DNA of 64,000 nucleotides from Epibacterium sp. Ofav1-8 (GTDB taxonomy: Bacteria; Pseudomonadota; Alphaproteobacteria; Rhodobacterales; Rhodobacteraceae): contig NZ_JAKRFD010000005.1 in NCBI RefSeq assembly GCF_022348185.1, positions 293,214 to 357,213 on the forward strand, in the 5' to 3' direction. A program made the position numbers and the translations under genes. Numbering within the stretch: the stretch's first letter is position 1; the number at the start of each line of letters is the position of its first letter. The notes beneath the pieces are model-generated. The model searched no databases. It had not been told where the DNA came from and worked only from the letters and a program-made list of their open reading frames with translations. Positions 21,335 through 30,637 of the stretch are shown here, one piece after another.

Positions 21335-21444
21335 TGCCGATCGGTTCGTCGACTATGTAACCATTTCTAAACGCATTGTTTCGATAACGTGGACATGACA
21401 TATTGCCTGCACCTGTGCGGGCGCATTAAGCCTGTGCCAGGGTC

Positions 21445-22488
21445 GTGGGGCCGATCCTGAAACTTGAGGGCAGTTATTTGGGGCTTTGGGATTCCTACCA
21501 GATGCGGATCAGGCGCAAGCGTCGGGTCCTGCGCGCCTTGCGAAAGTCGCGAGAGTTGCGCTGCATGCAGGACAATACCCACCGGATCCGCCCCGGTGAC
21601 ATCCTGCTCGCGACAACGGTCCGGAATGAGCAAATCCGCCTGCCCTATTTCCTGCAGTATTACCGCAGCCTGGGGGTCAATCACTTTCTGTTTGTCGACA
21701 ATGACTCGACTGATGGGGTGCAGGGGTATCTGTCTGATATGCCGGATGTCTCGGTGTGGCACACCCGCGGCAGCTACAAACGCGCAACCTATGGCGTCGA
21801 CTGGATCAACTACCTGCTGCGGCGCTATGCGCACGGCCATTGGTCCCTGGTCGTTGATCCGGATGAGTTCTTTATCTACCCGTTCTGCGATACGCGCCCG
21901 ATCCGCGCGCTGACGGATTGGCTTGATACATCGCAGATCCGCAGCTTTGCGGCGATGTTGCTGGATATGTATCCCAAGGGCCGGATCGACGAGGTGCCCT
22001 ATCAGGCGGGACAGGATCCGCTGGAGATCGCGCATTGGTTCGATGGTGGCAACTACACGATCAAGCGGAACAATCGCTACGGCAACCTGTGGATACAGGG
22101 TGGCCCGCGCGCACGGGTGTTTTTTGCCGACAAGCCAAAGCTCGCCCCAGCGCTGAACAAGATCCCGCTGGTGAAATGGCATCGCAAATATGCTTTTGTG
22201 AGCTCAACGCACATGCTGCTGCCGCGCGGGTTGAACCAGGTCTATGAAACCAATGGCGGCGAGAAGGCCAGCGGAATACTCCTGCATACCAAGTTTCTCG
22301 ATACCTTCGGCGAAAAGGCCGCGGAGGAGATCAAGCGGCGGCAACATTATGGCAGGTCGGTCGAATACACGGCCTATGCCAATTCGCTCAAGGATCGCCC
22401 CGAGCTTTGGTGCAAGTGGAGCGAGAAATACATCAACTGGCGCCAGCTGGAGATCATGGGGCTGATGTCCAAGGGGAACTGGGCATGA
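21445..22488 (+). CDS. Family 2-like glycosyltransferase (Glyco_tranf_2_4 type), copy 2
   Basis: This 347-residue paralogue of the upstream gene shares VRNEQIRLPYFLQYYRSLGV, VDNDSTDG, the acidic motif DPDE in SLVVDPDEFFIYP, and the conserved block around GNLWIQGGPRARVFF. The start is GTG 21445. Its stop overlaps the next gene by 4 bp (ATGA), so it is coupled to the GT14-like protein. Tandem duplication followed by specialisation is the likely origin. The sugar linkage is unknown. Confidence 0.82.
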   Translation: MGPILKLEGSYLGLWDSYQMRIRRKRRVLRALRKSRELRCMQDNTHRIRPGDILLATTVRNEQIRLPYFLQYYRSLGVNHFLFVDNDSTDGVQGYLSDMPDVSVWHTRGSYKRATYGVDWINYLLRRYAHGHWSLVVDPDEFFIYPFCDTRPIRALTDWLDTSQIRSFAAMLLDMYPKGRIDEVPYQAGQDPLEIAHWFDGGNYTIKRNNRYGNLWIQGGPRARVFFADKPKLAPALNKIPLVKWHRKYAFVSSTHMLLPRGLNQVYETNGGEKASGILLHTKFLDTFGEKAAEEIKRRQHYGRSVEYTAYANSLKDRPELWCKWSEKYINWRQLEIMGLMSKGNWA

Positions 22489-24182
22489 GCACTGTCGGCA
22501 TCGTGATGCTGGTGCATACGGCACTGGAGCGCGCCGAACAGGTGGCGCGCCACTGGACCGCCGCCGGGTGCCCGGTAGTGCTGCATGTGGATCGCAATGT
22601 CCCGCGCAAGACCTTTCAGGCGTTCCGCGGGGCGCTTGCCGATGATCCGCTGATCCGGTTCAGCCGGCGCCACCGCTGCGAATGGGGAACCTGGGGCATC
22701 GTTGCCGCATCCCAAGCTGCCTCGGAATACATGTTGTCGGAGTTTGCGGAGGTGCGTCATGTCTTTCTGGCGTCCGGGTCGTGCCTGCCGCTGCGGCCCG
22801 TGCAGGAATTGATCGACTATCTCGATGTACGCCCGGCCACGGATTTCATCGAAAGTGCCACCACTGCGGATGTGCCGTGGATCGTGGGCGGGCTCAGTGC
22901 AGAGCGGTTTACCCTCAGGTTCCCGTTTTCCTGGCGCCGGCATCGCAAGCTGTTTGACGCCTATGTCGCGCTGCAGCGCCGGTTCAAACTGCGCCGTCGT
23001 ATACCGGCGGGGCTGGTGCCGCATATGGGCAGCCAATGGTGGTGCCTGACGCGCAGAACCCTGTCGGCGATCCTGGAGGATCCGGAGCGGCCCCGGCATG
23101 ATGCCTATTTCCGGCATGTGTGGATCCCTGACGAGAGCTACTATCAGACACTTGCGCGGCTCTATTCCGATCAGATCGAGAGCCGCTCGCTGACGTTGTC
23201 GAAGTTCGACTACCAGGGCAAACCGCATATTTTCTACGATGACCATTTGCAGCTTTTGCGTCGGTCAGACTGTTTTGTGGCGCGTAAGATCTGGCCACAT
23301 GCGGAACGGCTCTATCAGGCGTTTCTGACGGATGGGGCTGGCGCTGGCACGCGGAAAGAACCCAATCCGGGCAAGATCGACCGCATTTTTGCCAAAGCGG
23401 TCGAACGTCGCACCCGGGGGCGCAAGGGGCTCTATATGCAAAGCCGCTATCCGCGGCACGGCGAGGAAAACGGCCTCACGTCGGGGCCCTATTCGGTGCT
23501 GCAAGGGTTTACCGAATTGTTCGAGGATTTCGAAACCTGGTTGGCGCGTGCCACGGGGGCCAGGGTGCATGGCCATGTGTTTGCGCCCGGACGGGCCGAA
23601 CTCGCGGGCGGGCAGGAGTTGATAAATGGCTGCCTCAGCGATACGGCGGCGCTGCGCGACTACAATCCCGAGAGCTATCTGAGCAATCTGATCTGGAACA
23701 CCCGCGGTGAGCGGCAGTGCTTTCAGTTTGGCCCGGGCGACACCCAGCAGGCGAATTGGTTCATGGCGCGGGATACCAACGCGCAGATTTCGGTGATCTC
23801 GGGCGCGTGGGCGGTGCCCTTGTTCAAGTCCAACCGGAACTTTGCCGACCTGAGGCGGGAGGCCGCCCGGTTGCAGCGGATCGAGTCGGAGCATCTGAAG
23901 ATCCTGCGGTCGCACTGGGCCAAGGCGCGTATCCGCATCTGGTCGATGGCGGAATTCATCGAAGCGCCGATGGAAAACCTGCAGACAGTTGTTGATGAAA
24001 TCGGATCGACCGGCGGCCATCTCAGCGCCGCGCCGCGCCTGGTCGACCTGAGCGGGTTTGGTCAGTTCCTGCAAAACCTGAAAAACCAGGGCATGCATCC
24101 CTATCTCATGGGGGACTTCCCGGTTCAGAGCCTTGCGCAGCAGAGTGCGCCCCCGCGCCGCAAACCCTATCTGGTGAAGTGA
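22485..24182 (+). CDS. Beta-1,6-N-acetylglucosaminyltransferase-like (GT14/Branch) protein with DUF5928-type C-terminus
   Basis: The 565-residue protein begins with a core-2/I-branching (xylosyltransferase-like) domain over about residues 1-270. Visible elements are MLVHTALERAEQVARHW, LHVDRN, LASGSCLPLRP and MGSQWWCLTR. The remainder, about residues 285-560, resembles the roseobacter DUF5928 region of unknown function. It contains GRAELAGGQELINGCLSD and a QANWFMARDTNAQISVISGA segment. The start is the ATG overlapping the preceding stop. Co-occurrence with tandem GT2 genes and a sulfotransferase suggests assembly of a branched, sulfated surface glycan. Confidence 0.83.
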   Translation: MSTVGIVMLVHTALERAEQVARHWTAAGCPVVLHVDRNVPRKTFQAFRGALADDPLIRFSRRHRCEWGTWGIVAASQAASEYMLSEFAEVRHVFLASGSCLPLRPVQELIDYLDVRPATDFIESATTADVPWIVGGLSAERFTLRFPFSWRRHRKLFDAYVALQRRFKLRRRIPAGLVPHMGSQWWCLTRRTLSAILEDPERPRHDAYFRHVWIPDESYYQTLARLYSDQIESRSLTLSKFDYQGKPHIFYDDHLQLLRRSDCFVARKIWPHAERLYQAFLTDGAGAGTRKEPNPGKIDRIFAKAVERRTRGRKGLYMQSRYPRHGEENGLTSGPYSVLQGFTELFEDFETWLARATGARVHGHVFAPGRAELAGGQELINGCLSDTAALRDYNPESYLSNLIWNTRGERQCFQFGPGDTQQANWFMARDTNAQISVISGAWAVPLFKSNRNFADLRREAARLQRIESEHLKILRSHWAKARIRIWSMAEFIEAPMENLQTVVDEIGSTGGHLSAAPRLVDLSGFGQFLQNLKNQGMHPYLMGDFPVQSLAQQSAPPRRKPYLVK

Positions 24183-24188
24183 GGTCCG

Positions 24189-25616
24189 ATGACTGGTGCC
24201 TTCCACTCCTTTGTCGTGCTCGCAGACATGCGCACGGGATCGAATTTCCTCGAGGCCAACCTCAATGCACTGGAGGGTGTCACCTGCCATGGGGAGGCAT
24301 TCAATCCGCATTTCATCGGCTATCCCAACAAGGATGACATTCTGGGGGTGTCCCAACATGTGCGCGATAGCGACCCGATGCAGGTGCTTACGGCGATCCG
24401 ATCCCAGCCGGGCGTGCTCGGCGGATTTCGCTATTTTCACGATCATGATCCCCGGGTGCTGGATTGCATTCTGGACGATCCCCGGATCGCCAAGATTGTC
24501 CTCACCCGCAACCCGCTCGACAGCTATGTGTCGCTCAAGATCGCGCGGAGCACCGGTCAGTGGAAGCTGACCAACGTTGCCCGTCGCAAGGACGCCAAAG
24601 CCGAATTTGATGGCGCCGAATTCGGGGCCTATGTGGAGGCGGTCCAGGAGTTTCAGGTCACCATCCTGAATCGCCTGCAGCGGAACGGGCAGACCGCGTT
24701 CTACATTGCCTATGAGGATCTTCAGGATCTCGACGTGATGAACGGCCTTGCGGCATGGCTGGGCACTTCCGCCCGGTTGGGGGCGCTGGACGAGAGTCTG
24801 AAGCGCCAGAACCCGGCGCCGGTGGTGTCAAAGGTCAGCAATCCGGAGGAGATGATGGAGGCCGTGGCCGGGCTGGATCGGTTCAATCTGACCCGGACGC
24901 CGAATTTCGAACCCCGGCGTGGTCCGGCGGTGCCGGGCTATGTGGCGGGGGTGGTGACGCCAATCCTCTATATGCCGATCAAATGCGGGGTGGAGGCCGA
25001 TGTCACCCGCTGGATCGGCGCGTTGGACAAGGTCGAACCCGATGGGCTGATCTCGGGAATGAGCCAGAAGCAGTTGCGGCAATGGCGCAAGCACAATCCG
25101 GCGCACCGGAGCTTTACCGTGGTGCGGCACCCTCTGGCGCGGGCGCATTCGATATTCTGCCGCAGCATCCTCAGCACCGGGGCTGACAGTCTGGGACAGA
25201 TCCGCAAGACCCTGCGCCGTCGGTTTGACCTGCAGATTCCGGCGACAGAACCGGATGACACCTACACGCGGGAGGATCATCGGGCGGCCTTCGAGCAGTT
25301 CCTGTTGTTTCTGAAGGCGAACCTGGCAGGGCAAACGGCGATCCGCGTGGATGCGCGCTGGGCCAGCCAGACACAGGTGATCGCTGGTTTTGCCGAGCTC
25401 GGTTCGCCGGATCTGATCATTCGCGATCACGAGATGGCCGATGATCTGCCCTGGTTGGCCAGAAAGCTGGGGCGCCTGTCGCCGGGGCCGGTACCACGGG
25501 TTGTGGCGGACCGCCCTTACAGCCTGCAGGACATTTACGACGCCAAGCTCGAGTCCCTGAGCCGCTCGATCTATGCCCGGGATTACATGACGCTGGGGTT
25601 TGGCGACTGGGCCTGA
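24189..25616 (+). CDS. Two-domain sulfotransferase (NodH-like)
   Basis: The 475-residue protein appears to hold two sulfotransferase modules. The N-terminal module has a PAPS 5'-phosphosulfate loop at residues 13-22 (DMRTGSNFLE) and a 3'-phosphate motif RNPLDSYVSL near residue 110. The C-terminal module begins near residue 258 (YMPIKCGVEADVTRWI) and has RHPLARAHSIF near residue 313. Similar roseobacter proteins are named NodH. It probably sulfates a glycan built by the upstream glycosyltransferases, consuming PAPS and releasing PAP, the substrate of CysQ. It starts six bases after the GT14-like gene. Confidence 0.8.
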   Translation: MTGAFHSFVVLADMRTGSNFLEANLNALEGVTCHGEAFNPHFIGYPNKDDILGVSQHVRDSDPMQVLTAIRSQPGVLGGFRYFHDHDPRVLDCILDDPRIAKIVLTRNPLDSYVSLKIARSTGQWKLTNVARRKDAKAEFDGAEFGAYVEAVQEFQVTILNRLQRNGQTAFYIAYEDLQDLDVMNGLAAWLGTSARLGALDESLKRQNPAPVVSKVSNPEEMMEAVAGLDRFNLTRTPNFEPRRGPAVPGYVAGVVTPILYMPIKCGVEADVTRWIGALDKVEPDGLISGMSQKQLRQWRKHNPAHRSFTVVRHPLARAHSIFCRSILSTGADSLGQIRKTLRRRFDLQIPATEPDDTYTREDHRAAFEQFLLFLKANLAGQTAIRVDARWASQTQVIAGFAELGSPDLIIRDHEMADDLPWLARKLGRLSPGPVPRVVADRPYSLQDIYDAKLESLSRSIYARDYMTLGFGDWA

Positions 25617-25699
25617 TCTGTTCGAATTTTCTGTGATTTTAGCGTCGGAACCATCGCGCGGGATCGTATCATTCCTGCAGACTGCAATGGGGACAGACA

Positions 25700-26419
25700 A
25701 TGGACAAATCATTCAAACCAAAGAAGATGACCCGCAAGGAGTGGCAGGACAACCGGCCCCTGTTCCTCAAGGGGCTTGGTGTGGGCGCGGCGTTGGATGA
25801 CTGGCAGAAACACATTGCCAAGGCCAATTATTCGGTGGGGACATTTGCCGCGATCCTCAAGGATGTCGAACATGCAATCATGGTCGTGGGCAAGCTCAAG
25901 CTGAAGATCATGGCGGCGATCAAGGTCTGCAAGAAGCAGATCGGCGATCACAAGGGAACCATTGCGGGGTTGGACAACTACCTGAAGGTCGCGGATGACA
26001 CGCATAGCGATCTGCTCAAGCGGCATGCCTTCGAAAGCAAGATGAGCAAGTTGTCCGATAAGCCGACGGTGGATATGATCCTGAAGGACAGCAAGCTGAC
26101 CAACGCCCTGTCGGCATTGCTGAAGGCGACCCATGACGAGCCTTTTCTGGATACCTACATCCTGGTTCACAAGAAAAATAAGATCGCCGAGGCCGTCAAG
26201 AAATACGGGCCGCGGAACGACTACAATATCGGTCACCACGCCAACAAGGCGCTGGTTGCGCATTACGTGAAGAAGGATGCGACGGTGACCGACAAAGCCC
26301 TGAAGGATGGCGAGAAGACGCTGCGCGCAGATAGTTTCAAACTGATGCGCGGGATTTGCGACCGCTTGATGGGGCAGGAATTTGGCGCAGGATTTGTGCG
26401 CAAGGCTTACGGTATCTGA
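25700..26419 (+). CDS. Unknown Lys-rich cytoplasmic protein
   Basis: I do not recognise this 239-residue protein. It is rich in Lys, Asp and Ala, has no signal peptide or membrane helix, and is predicted to be mostly alpha-helical. Notable segments are VEHAIMVVGKLKLKIMAAIKVCKKQIGDHKGT (read across residues near 55-85) and YGPRNDYNIGHHANKAL near residues 172-188. The reading frame follows the sulfotransferase by 83 bases on the same strand and uses host-like codons, so it is probably expressed. It could belong to the glycan cluster or be independent. Confidence 0.65.
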   Translation: MDKSFKPKKMTRKEWQDNRPLFLKGLGVGAALDDWQKHIAKANYSVGTFAAILKDVEHAIMVVGKLKLKIMAAIKVCKKQIGDHKGTIAGLDNYLKVADDTHSDLLKRHAFESKMSKLSDKPTVDMILKDSKLTNALSALLKATHDEPFLDTYILVHKKNKIAEAVKKYGPRNDYNIGHHANKALVAHYVKKDATVTDKALKDGEKTLRADSFKLMRGICDRLMGQEFGAGFVRKAYGI

Positions 26420-26565
26420 GGATCTCTGCGCATGCGCTCCCTTTGCGTGCATGGGGAGCGCTCCGCGATGTGGTCGCAGGTGTCACAGAGTGCCTACCAC
26501 AGGGCGCCTGCCACAGGGGGGCTGCAGATCAGGATTGTACCGTCAGTCCGATGCCGCTGCGGTGC

Positions 26566-27030
26566 TCAGGCGGCCTGCACCGACTGGCTTTCGGTCAGGA
26601 TGGTGTGCAGCGTGGCCGGGTCGGGGTTGGCCCGCAGCTTGGTGCAGAAGCTCTGTTCGCGCAGGGTGCGGGAGACAAGTGCAAGCGCCTTGAGGTGTTC
26701 GACACCCGCGTCCACAGGTGCAAACAGCGCAAAGACGATGTCGACCGGCTGACGGTCCACGGCGCCGAAATCAAGTGGCTTTTCCAGCGAGACAAACACC
26801 CCCACGACGCGATCCACGTCGCTCAGCCGTGCGTGGGGCAGGGCGACCCCATGGCCCACGCCGGTGGGGCCGAGGCTTTCGCGGTCGAGCAGGGCTTCGA
26901 CGGTGGCCTGGGCATCCAGGTTGTAGGCGGCCTGGCCGACTTCTGCGATTTCCTGAAACAGGCGTTTCTTGCTCGATGCCGCACCAATGACCCGGACGGC
27001 CTCCTGCGTGAGGATGTTGGAAATCTGCAT
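26566..27030 (-). CDS. ptsN: PTS IIA-like nitrogen regulatory protein PtsN
   Basis: The 154-residue EIIA-Ntr protein accepts phosphate from NPr and regulates nitrogen, potassium and carbon responses. The phosphorylatable histidine is in GHGVALPHAR, the family's signature. The start is ATG 27030 (MQISNILTQEA); an in-frame upstream start at 27129 would overlap the hpf 3' end. It lies 64 bases behind hpf in the usual hpf-ptsN order. Nothing unusual is seen. Confidence 0.93.
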   Translation of the reverse strand: MQISNILTQEAVRVIGAASSKKRLFQEIAEVGQAAYNLDAQATVEALLDRESLGPTGVGHGVALPHARLSDVDRVVGVFVSLEKPLDFGAVDRQPVDIVFALFAPVDAGVEHLKALALVSRTLREQSFCTKLRANPDPATLHTILTESQSVQAA

Positions 27031-27094
27031 TGCCTCTGCTCCACTCAGGGCGAAGGGGCCTGTTGCCGGCCCCCTCTGGTCATTCAGTTCTCGA

Positions 27095-27658
27095 TCAGGG
27101 ATCGATCCAGCCGATGTTGCCATCTTCACGCCGATACACCACGTTCAGCCCGTCCTTGCCTTCATTGCGGAAGACCAGCACGGGTGAGCCAGCCAGTTCC
27201 ATCTGCATCACCGCCTCGCCAACAGACAAGGAGGGAATTTTTGTCTCCATCTCGGCGACGATAATCGGTTGCAGTGAGTCCGGCTCGTCGGCGGACTCCG
27301 CTTGTTCAGACGCGAGGATATACGAGCTGGCTCCCATAAGTTCAACCGGTTCGGCCCGATCCCGGTGATGGTCCTTCAGACGACGCTTGTAGCGCCGCAG
27401 CTGCTTGTCCATTTTTTCCAGGCAGGCCTCGAAAGAGGCGTAGATTTCAGTGGCATGGGCCTTGGCTTGGCATGTCAGCCCGGTGGACAGGTGGACGATT
27501 GCTTCGCAGACATATTCATGCGCACTGCGGGAGAAGACGACCTGTGCATCGGTCGGTCGGCCTGCGTATTTCTCCAGGATCGCACTCAGTTCCGTCTCCA
27601 CGTGGGTTTGCAGAGATTCGCCGATGTCGATCTGTTTTCCGCTGACTTTGTAACGCAT
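27095..27658 (-). CDS. hpf: Ribosome hibernation promoting factor, long form
   Basis: The 187-residue protein has the YfiA/RaiA N-terminal domain (about 1-105) and the C-terminal dimerisation domain (about 125-187, KIPSLSVGEAVMQMELAGSP...VVYRREDGNIGWI). The length marks it as long HPF, which dimerises 70S ribosomes to 100S by itself. The start ATG 27658 follows an excellent ribosome site read on the minus strand (AAAGGAG). It sits between lptB and ptsN; the rpoN gene commonly found upstream is missing. Confidence 0.95.
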   Translation of the reverse strand: MRYKVSGKQIDIGESLQTHVETELSAILEKYAGRPTDAQVVFSRSAHEYVCEAIVHLSTGLTCQAKAHATEIYASFEACLEKMDKQLRRYKRRLKDHHRDRAEPVELMGASSYILASEQAESADEPDSLQPIIVAEMETKIPSLSVGEAVMQMELAGSPVLVFRNEGKDGLNVVYRREDGNIGWIDP

Positions 27659-27936
27659 GTGATCTCCTTTTTGTGTTGCCTGGGCCCGCACCAATGGACA
27701 CAGCAGGGCTGTGGTGTCGGTATCAGGATCGCCAGGAAGGATGGGCAAACCCTGCAGCGTGCAGCCCGCCGGACCCTGAACACAGGGTCAAAGGAGGGAC
27801 TGCATCGGGACGCATGTTTGCCATGACACAATTCGATGACAAACCCGGCACGGAGTCAATGCAATTCCACGTGCATCGCGTTGGTTCAAACAACCAGTCG
27901 GCGAGCCTTTGCCGGAATATCTTGCGTCAGGGGTGT

Positions 27937-28695
27937 TTAGGAAATCCGAAAGTTATCGCCCAGGTACACGCGGCGGACGTTTTCATTTTCAACGACCTCT
28001 TCCGGGGTGCCGGACATCAGCACCTGACCGTCGTGCAGGATGTAGGCGCGATCGACGATTTCCAGGGTCTCGCGCACGTTGTGATCGGTGATCAGCACGC
28101 CGATGCCCCGCGTTTTCAACTCGGCAACCAGATTGCGGATGTCGCCAACCGAAATCGGATCAACCCCGGCAAAGGGTTCGTCAAGCAACAGATATTTCGG
28201 ATCTGCCGCCAGGCAACGGGCGATTTCCACCCGGCGACGCTCGCCACCAGAGAGCGCCAGAGCAGGCGCGCGGCGCAAATGTTCGATCGAGAAATCGGAC
28301 AGCAGCTCCTCCAGGCGTTCGCGCCGTTTGTGTTCGTGGCGAACCGCAATATCCAGCACCGCGGAAATATTGTCCTCGACCGAGAGCCCCCGAAAGATCG
28401 ACATTTCCTGCGGCAGGTATCCGATCCCCAAGCGCGCGCGCCGGTACATCGGCAGCGAGGTCACGGTCTGCCCGTCGATGGTGACGCTGCCGGCCTCGGG
28501 AAACACCAGCCCGGCAATCGTGTAGAAACTCGTGGTTTTGCCCGATCCGTTTGGACCCAGCAGCGCGACGACCTCGCCCCGGTTGAGCTCCATCGAGACA
28601 TCGCGGATGACGACCTTCTTGCGGTAGCTCTTGCGCATCTTGTTGACGCGCAGCCCCGACGACCCGGTGGTGACTGTCAGATTTGGATGGGTCAT
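27937..28695 (-). CDS. lptB: LPS export ABC transporter ATP-binding protein LptB
   Basis: The 252-residue ATPase powers LptFG extraction of lipopolysaccharide from the inner membrane. Walker A is [10 protein letters not shown], the ABC signature is [12 protein letters not shown], Walker B is [12 protein letters not shown], and the switch histidine is in [12 protein letters not shown]. The start overlaps the lptA stop (TGATG), so the two are coupled. The 278-base gap downstream holds no gene and must contain the hpf promoter. lptFG are not in the window. Confidence 0.97.
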   Translation of the reverse strand: MTHPNLTVTTGSSGLRVNKMRKSYRKKVVIRDVSMELNRGEVVALLGPNGSGKTTSFYTIAGLVFPEAGSVTIDGQTVTSLPMYRRARLGIGYLPQEMSIFRGLSVEDNISAVLDIAVRHEHKRRERLEELLSDFSIEHLRRAPALALSGGERRRVEIARCLAADPKYLLLDEPFAGVDPISVGDIRNLVAELKTRGIGVLITDHNVRETLEIVDRAYILHDGQVLMSGTPEEVVENENVRRVYLGDNFRIS

Positions 28696-29192
28696 CAGTT
28701 ATTGCTACCGCCGCCGAGGGTGGTCCGAACCCGGCCGCTGAGCGTCGCGTTGCCGGTGGTAAGATCGACCGTCATGGTCTCTGCGCCGAGGGTGTTGCCG
28801 GCCTGGGTCAGCAGCACATCCCCCCGCATCACCACCGTGCCGCTTTCGATGGTGTAATCGGCCTCGCGCGCTTCGGCGGCATCCTCGCCGCTCACAAGCA
28901 CGACATTGCCGCGCGCCTCGAGCCGTTTGATCCCGTTGCCCTCGGCCCGTCTGATGACCAAAACATTATCCGCGCTCAGCCGCATATCACCCTGAATGAT
29001 CAATACGCTGCCGGTCAGCAAGGCAGAGCCGTCTTCCTGGTTCACCCGCATACTGTCGGAGGTGATGTCGACAGGTTGCGACGTGTCCGTCTGCAGGATC
29101 CCAAAGGATACCCCTGTCCCCTGCGCCATACCGGCGGGGGCCTGTCCCAGGGCCATCAAACCAAAGAGCATAACAAATGTCAGTCGTCGCAC
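28695..29192 (-). CDS. lptA: LPS transport periplasmic protein LptA
   Basis: The 165-residue protein forms the periplasmic bridge for lipopolysaccharide. A Sec signal peptide covers about residues 1-24 (ending GMAQ). A single OstA-like beta-jellyroll follows, containing [17 protein letters not shown] and VNLT-type repeats. It is translationally coupled to lptB and starts three bases after lptC. Sequence conservation in this family is low, so the call rests partly on gene order. Confidence 0.92.
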   Translation of the reverse strand: MRRLTFVMLFGLMALGQAPAGMAQGTGVSFGILQTDTSQPVDITSDSMRVNQEDGSALLTGSVLIIQGDMRLSADNVLVIRRAEGNGIKRLEARGNVVLVSGEDAAEAREADYTIESGTVVMRGDVLLTQAGNTLGAETMTVDLTTGNATLSGRVRTTLGGGSNN

Positions 29193-29195
29193 GGG

Positions 29196-29795
29196 TTATC
29201 TTTCTACTTTTGCAGGATCGTACACCAGCTTCACGCCGTCCGTGAACTCTATATGTACGGGACTGTTCTTCGATTGTGTGAAGATCCGCATGGCGCCAGC
29301 GGAAAAGTCACCAAAAGGACCAGTGGCGGTGATTGCGCCGGGGCTACGGGCTTCGATGCCGCTCAGCAGCGCCTCCAGTGTGTCGGTTTCGACCCGGGTG
29401 CCATTTGCGGTCAGGATACGCACGTTCCCAGTGAGTGTAGCGGTCCCCTTGTCGGGCCGGATCGACCCGGAGTCGGACAGCAGCAGAATGCTGTTTCCTT
29501 CCGTGGTCTTTATTTCGGCCTCAAGGTCGGTGGCAGAGGCCGTGCCCTGATCGCCATCAGGCAGGGCTTTTGCAGCGGCAATGGTGATCTCGTGACCCGA
29601 GTCCGTGGTGCCGGTGAAAAATGGTGCTGTGACCTGCTGTCCCCGGAGCCGGTTTTCGATGTCGACCTGGGCAAAGGGGATCGCAGGTTCGTTTTCCACG
29701 CCGCGCGAGATCAGAAACAGGGTGGAGAGCAGCCCGAGCGACGCCAGCGGCAGCACAACCTTCAGGTAGGCGACAGTGCGCGAATAGCGATCCAT
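29196..29795 (-). CDS. lptC: LPS export system protein LptC
   Basis: The 199-residue bitopic membrane protein has one N-terminal helix at about residues 8-28 (AYLKVVLPLASLGLLSTLFL). A periplasmic jellyroll domain follows. It transfers lipopolysaccharide from LptB2FG to LptA. It is the first of the coupled lptC-lptA-lptB genes. The rnd gene lies 61 bases upstream on the same strand, as in many Rhodobacteraceae. Confidence 0.92.
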   Translation of the reverse strand: MDRYSRTVAYLKVVLPLASLGLLSTLFLISRGVENEPAIPFAQVDIENRLRGQQVTAPFFTGTTDSGHEITIAAAKALPDGDQGTASATDLEAEIKTTEGNSILLLSDSGSIRPDKGTATLTGNVRILTANGTRVETDTLEALLSGIEARSPGAITATGPFGDFSAGAMRIFTQSKNSPVHIEFTDGVKLVYDPAKVER

Positions 29796-29856
29796 GGCTC
29801 GTCCTTCCTGTGTTGGGGTTGCGGATCAGGGCGTCGTCGGGGTGCGGCGGGCACCG

Positions 29857-30471
29857 TCAGGAATGGGCAAATATATCCGTGTCCGGCCAGCCAGCCAGAT
29901 CAAGCTGCGCGCGCACCGGCAGAAAGTCAAAACACGCCTGAGCGATCTCCGTGCGGCTTTCACGTGCCAGGCGCTTGTCCAGTTCCTTGCGCAAGCGGTG
30001 CAGATAGAGAACGTCGGAAGCGGCATAATCCAGCTGAGCCTGGGTCAGGGTCTCGGCGCCCCAGTCGCTCATCTGCTGCTGTTTGGAAATATCCTGCCCC
30101 AACAGGTCCTGGGTCAGGTTTTTCAGGCCGTGGCGATCCGTATAGGTTCGCACCAGGCGGCTCGCGATCTTGGTGCAATAGACCGGCGCCGCCAATGTCC
30201 CAAAGGCATGATAAAGGGCAGCGATGTCAAAACGCCCGAAGTGAAAGAGCTTCAGAACCTTCGGGTCGGCCAGCATCCGGGTCAGGTTTGGCGCGGACGT
30301 CTGCCCTTTTGCGATCTGCACGATATGGGCATTGCCGTCGCCGCCCGACATTTGCACCACGCAAAGACGGTCCCGATGGGGGTTCAACCCCATGGTTTCA
30401 CAATCAATGGCGACAACCGGTCCAAGGTCGAGTCCGTCCGGAAGATCTTGCGAATAAAGATGCGTGGCCAC
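29857..30471 (-). CDS. rnd: Ribonuclease D-like 3'-5' exonuclease
   Basis: The 204-residue protein contains the DEDDy exonuclease domain: VAIDCETMGL (Exo I), FHFGRFDIAALY (Exo II) and YAASDVLYLHRL (Exo III). It lacks the HRDC domains of the 370-residue E. coli RNase D, so it is the short form common in alphaproteobacteria. The expected role is 3' trimming of tRNA and other small RNAs. It is divergent from xylB. Confidence 0.88.
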   Translation of the reverse strand: MATHLYSQDLPDGLDLGPVVAIDCETMGLNPHRDRLCVVQMSGGDGNAHIVQIAKGQTSAPNLTRMLADPKVLKLFHFGRFDIAALYHAFGTLAAPVYCTKIASRLVRTYTDRHGLKNLTQDLLGQDISKQQQMSDWGAETLTQAQLDYAASDVLYLHRLRKELDKRLARESRTEIAQACFDFLPVRAQLDLAGWPDTDIFAHS

Positions 30472-30637
30472 GGGGCGATCCTTGGTTGCGGTTGGTTCTG
30501 GCGAGCTGGCTTCGACATAGGCGCTTTGAGATGCGAACTCAACCGCTGCTGCCCTGCGGAGGCTGCGCCGGTTGGCGTCTGGCGATCACGGCCGGGGGCC
30601 ATCAGGCCGGGGCGATCGGGCGCGTCGGCTATCGCGA

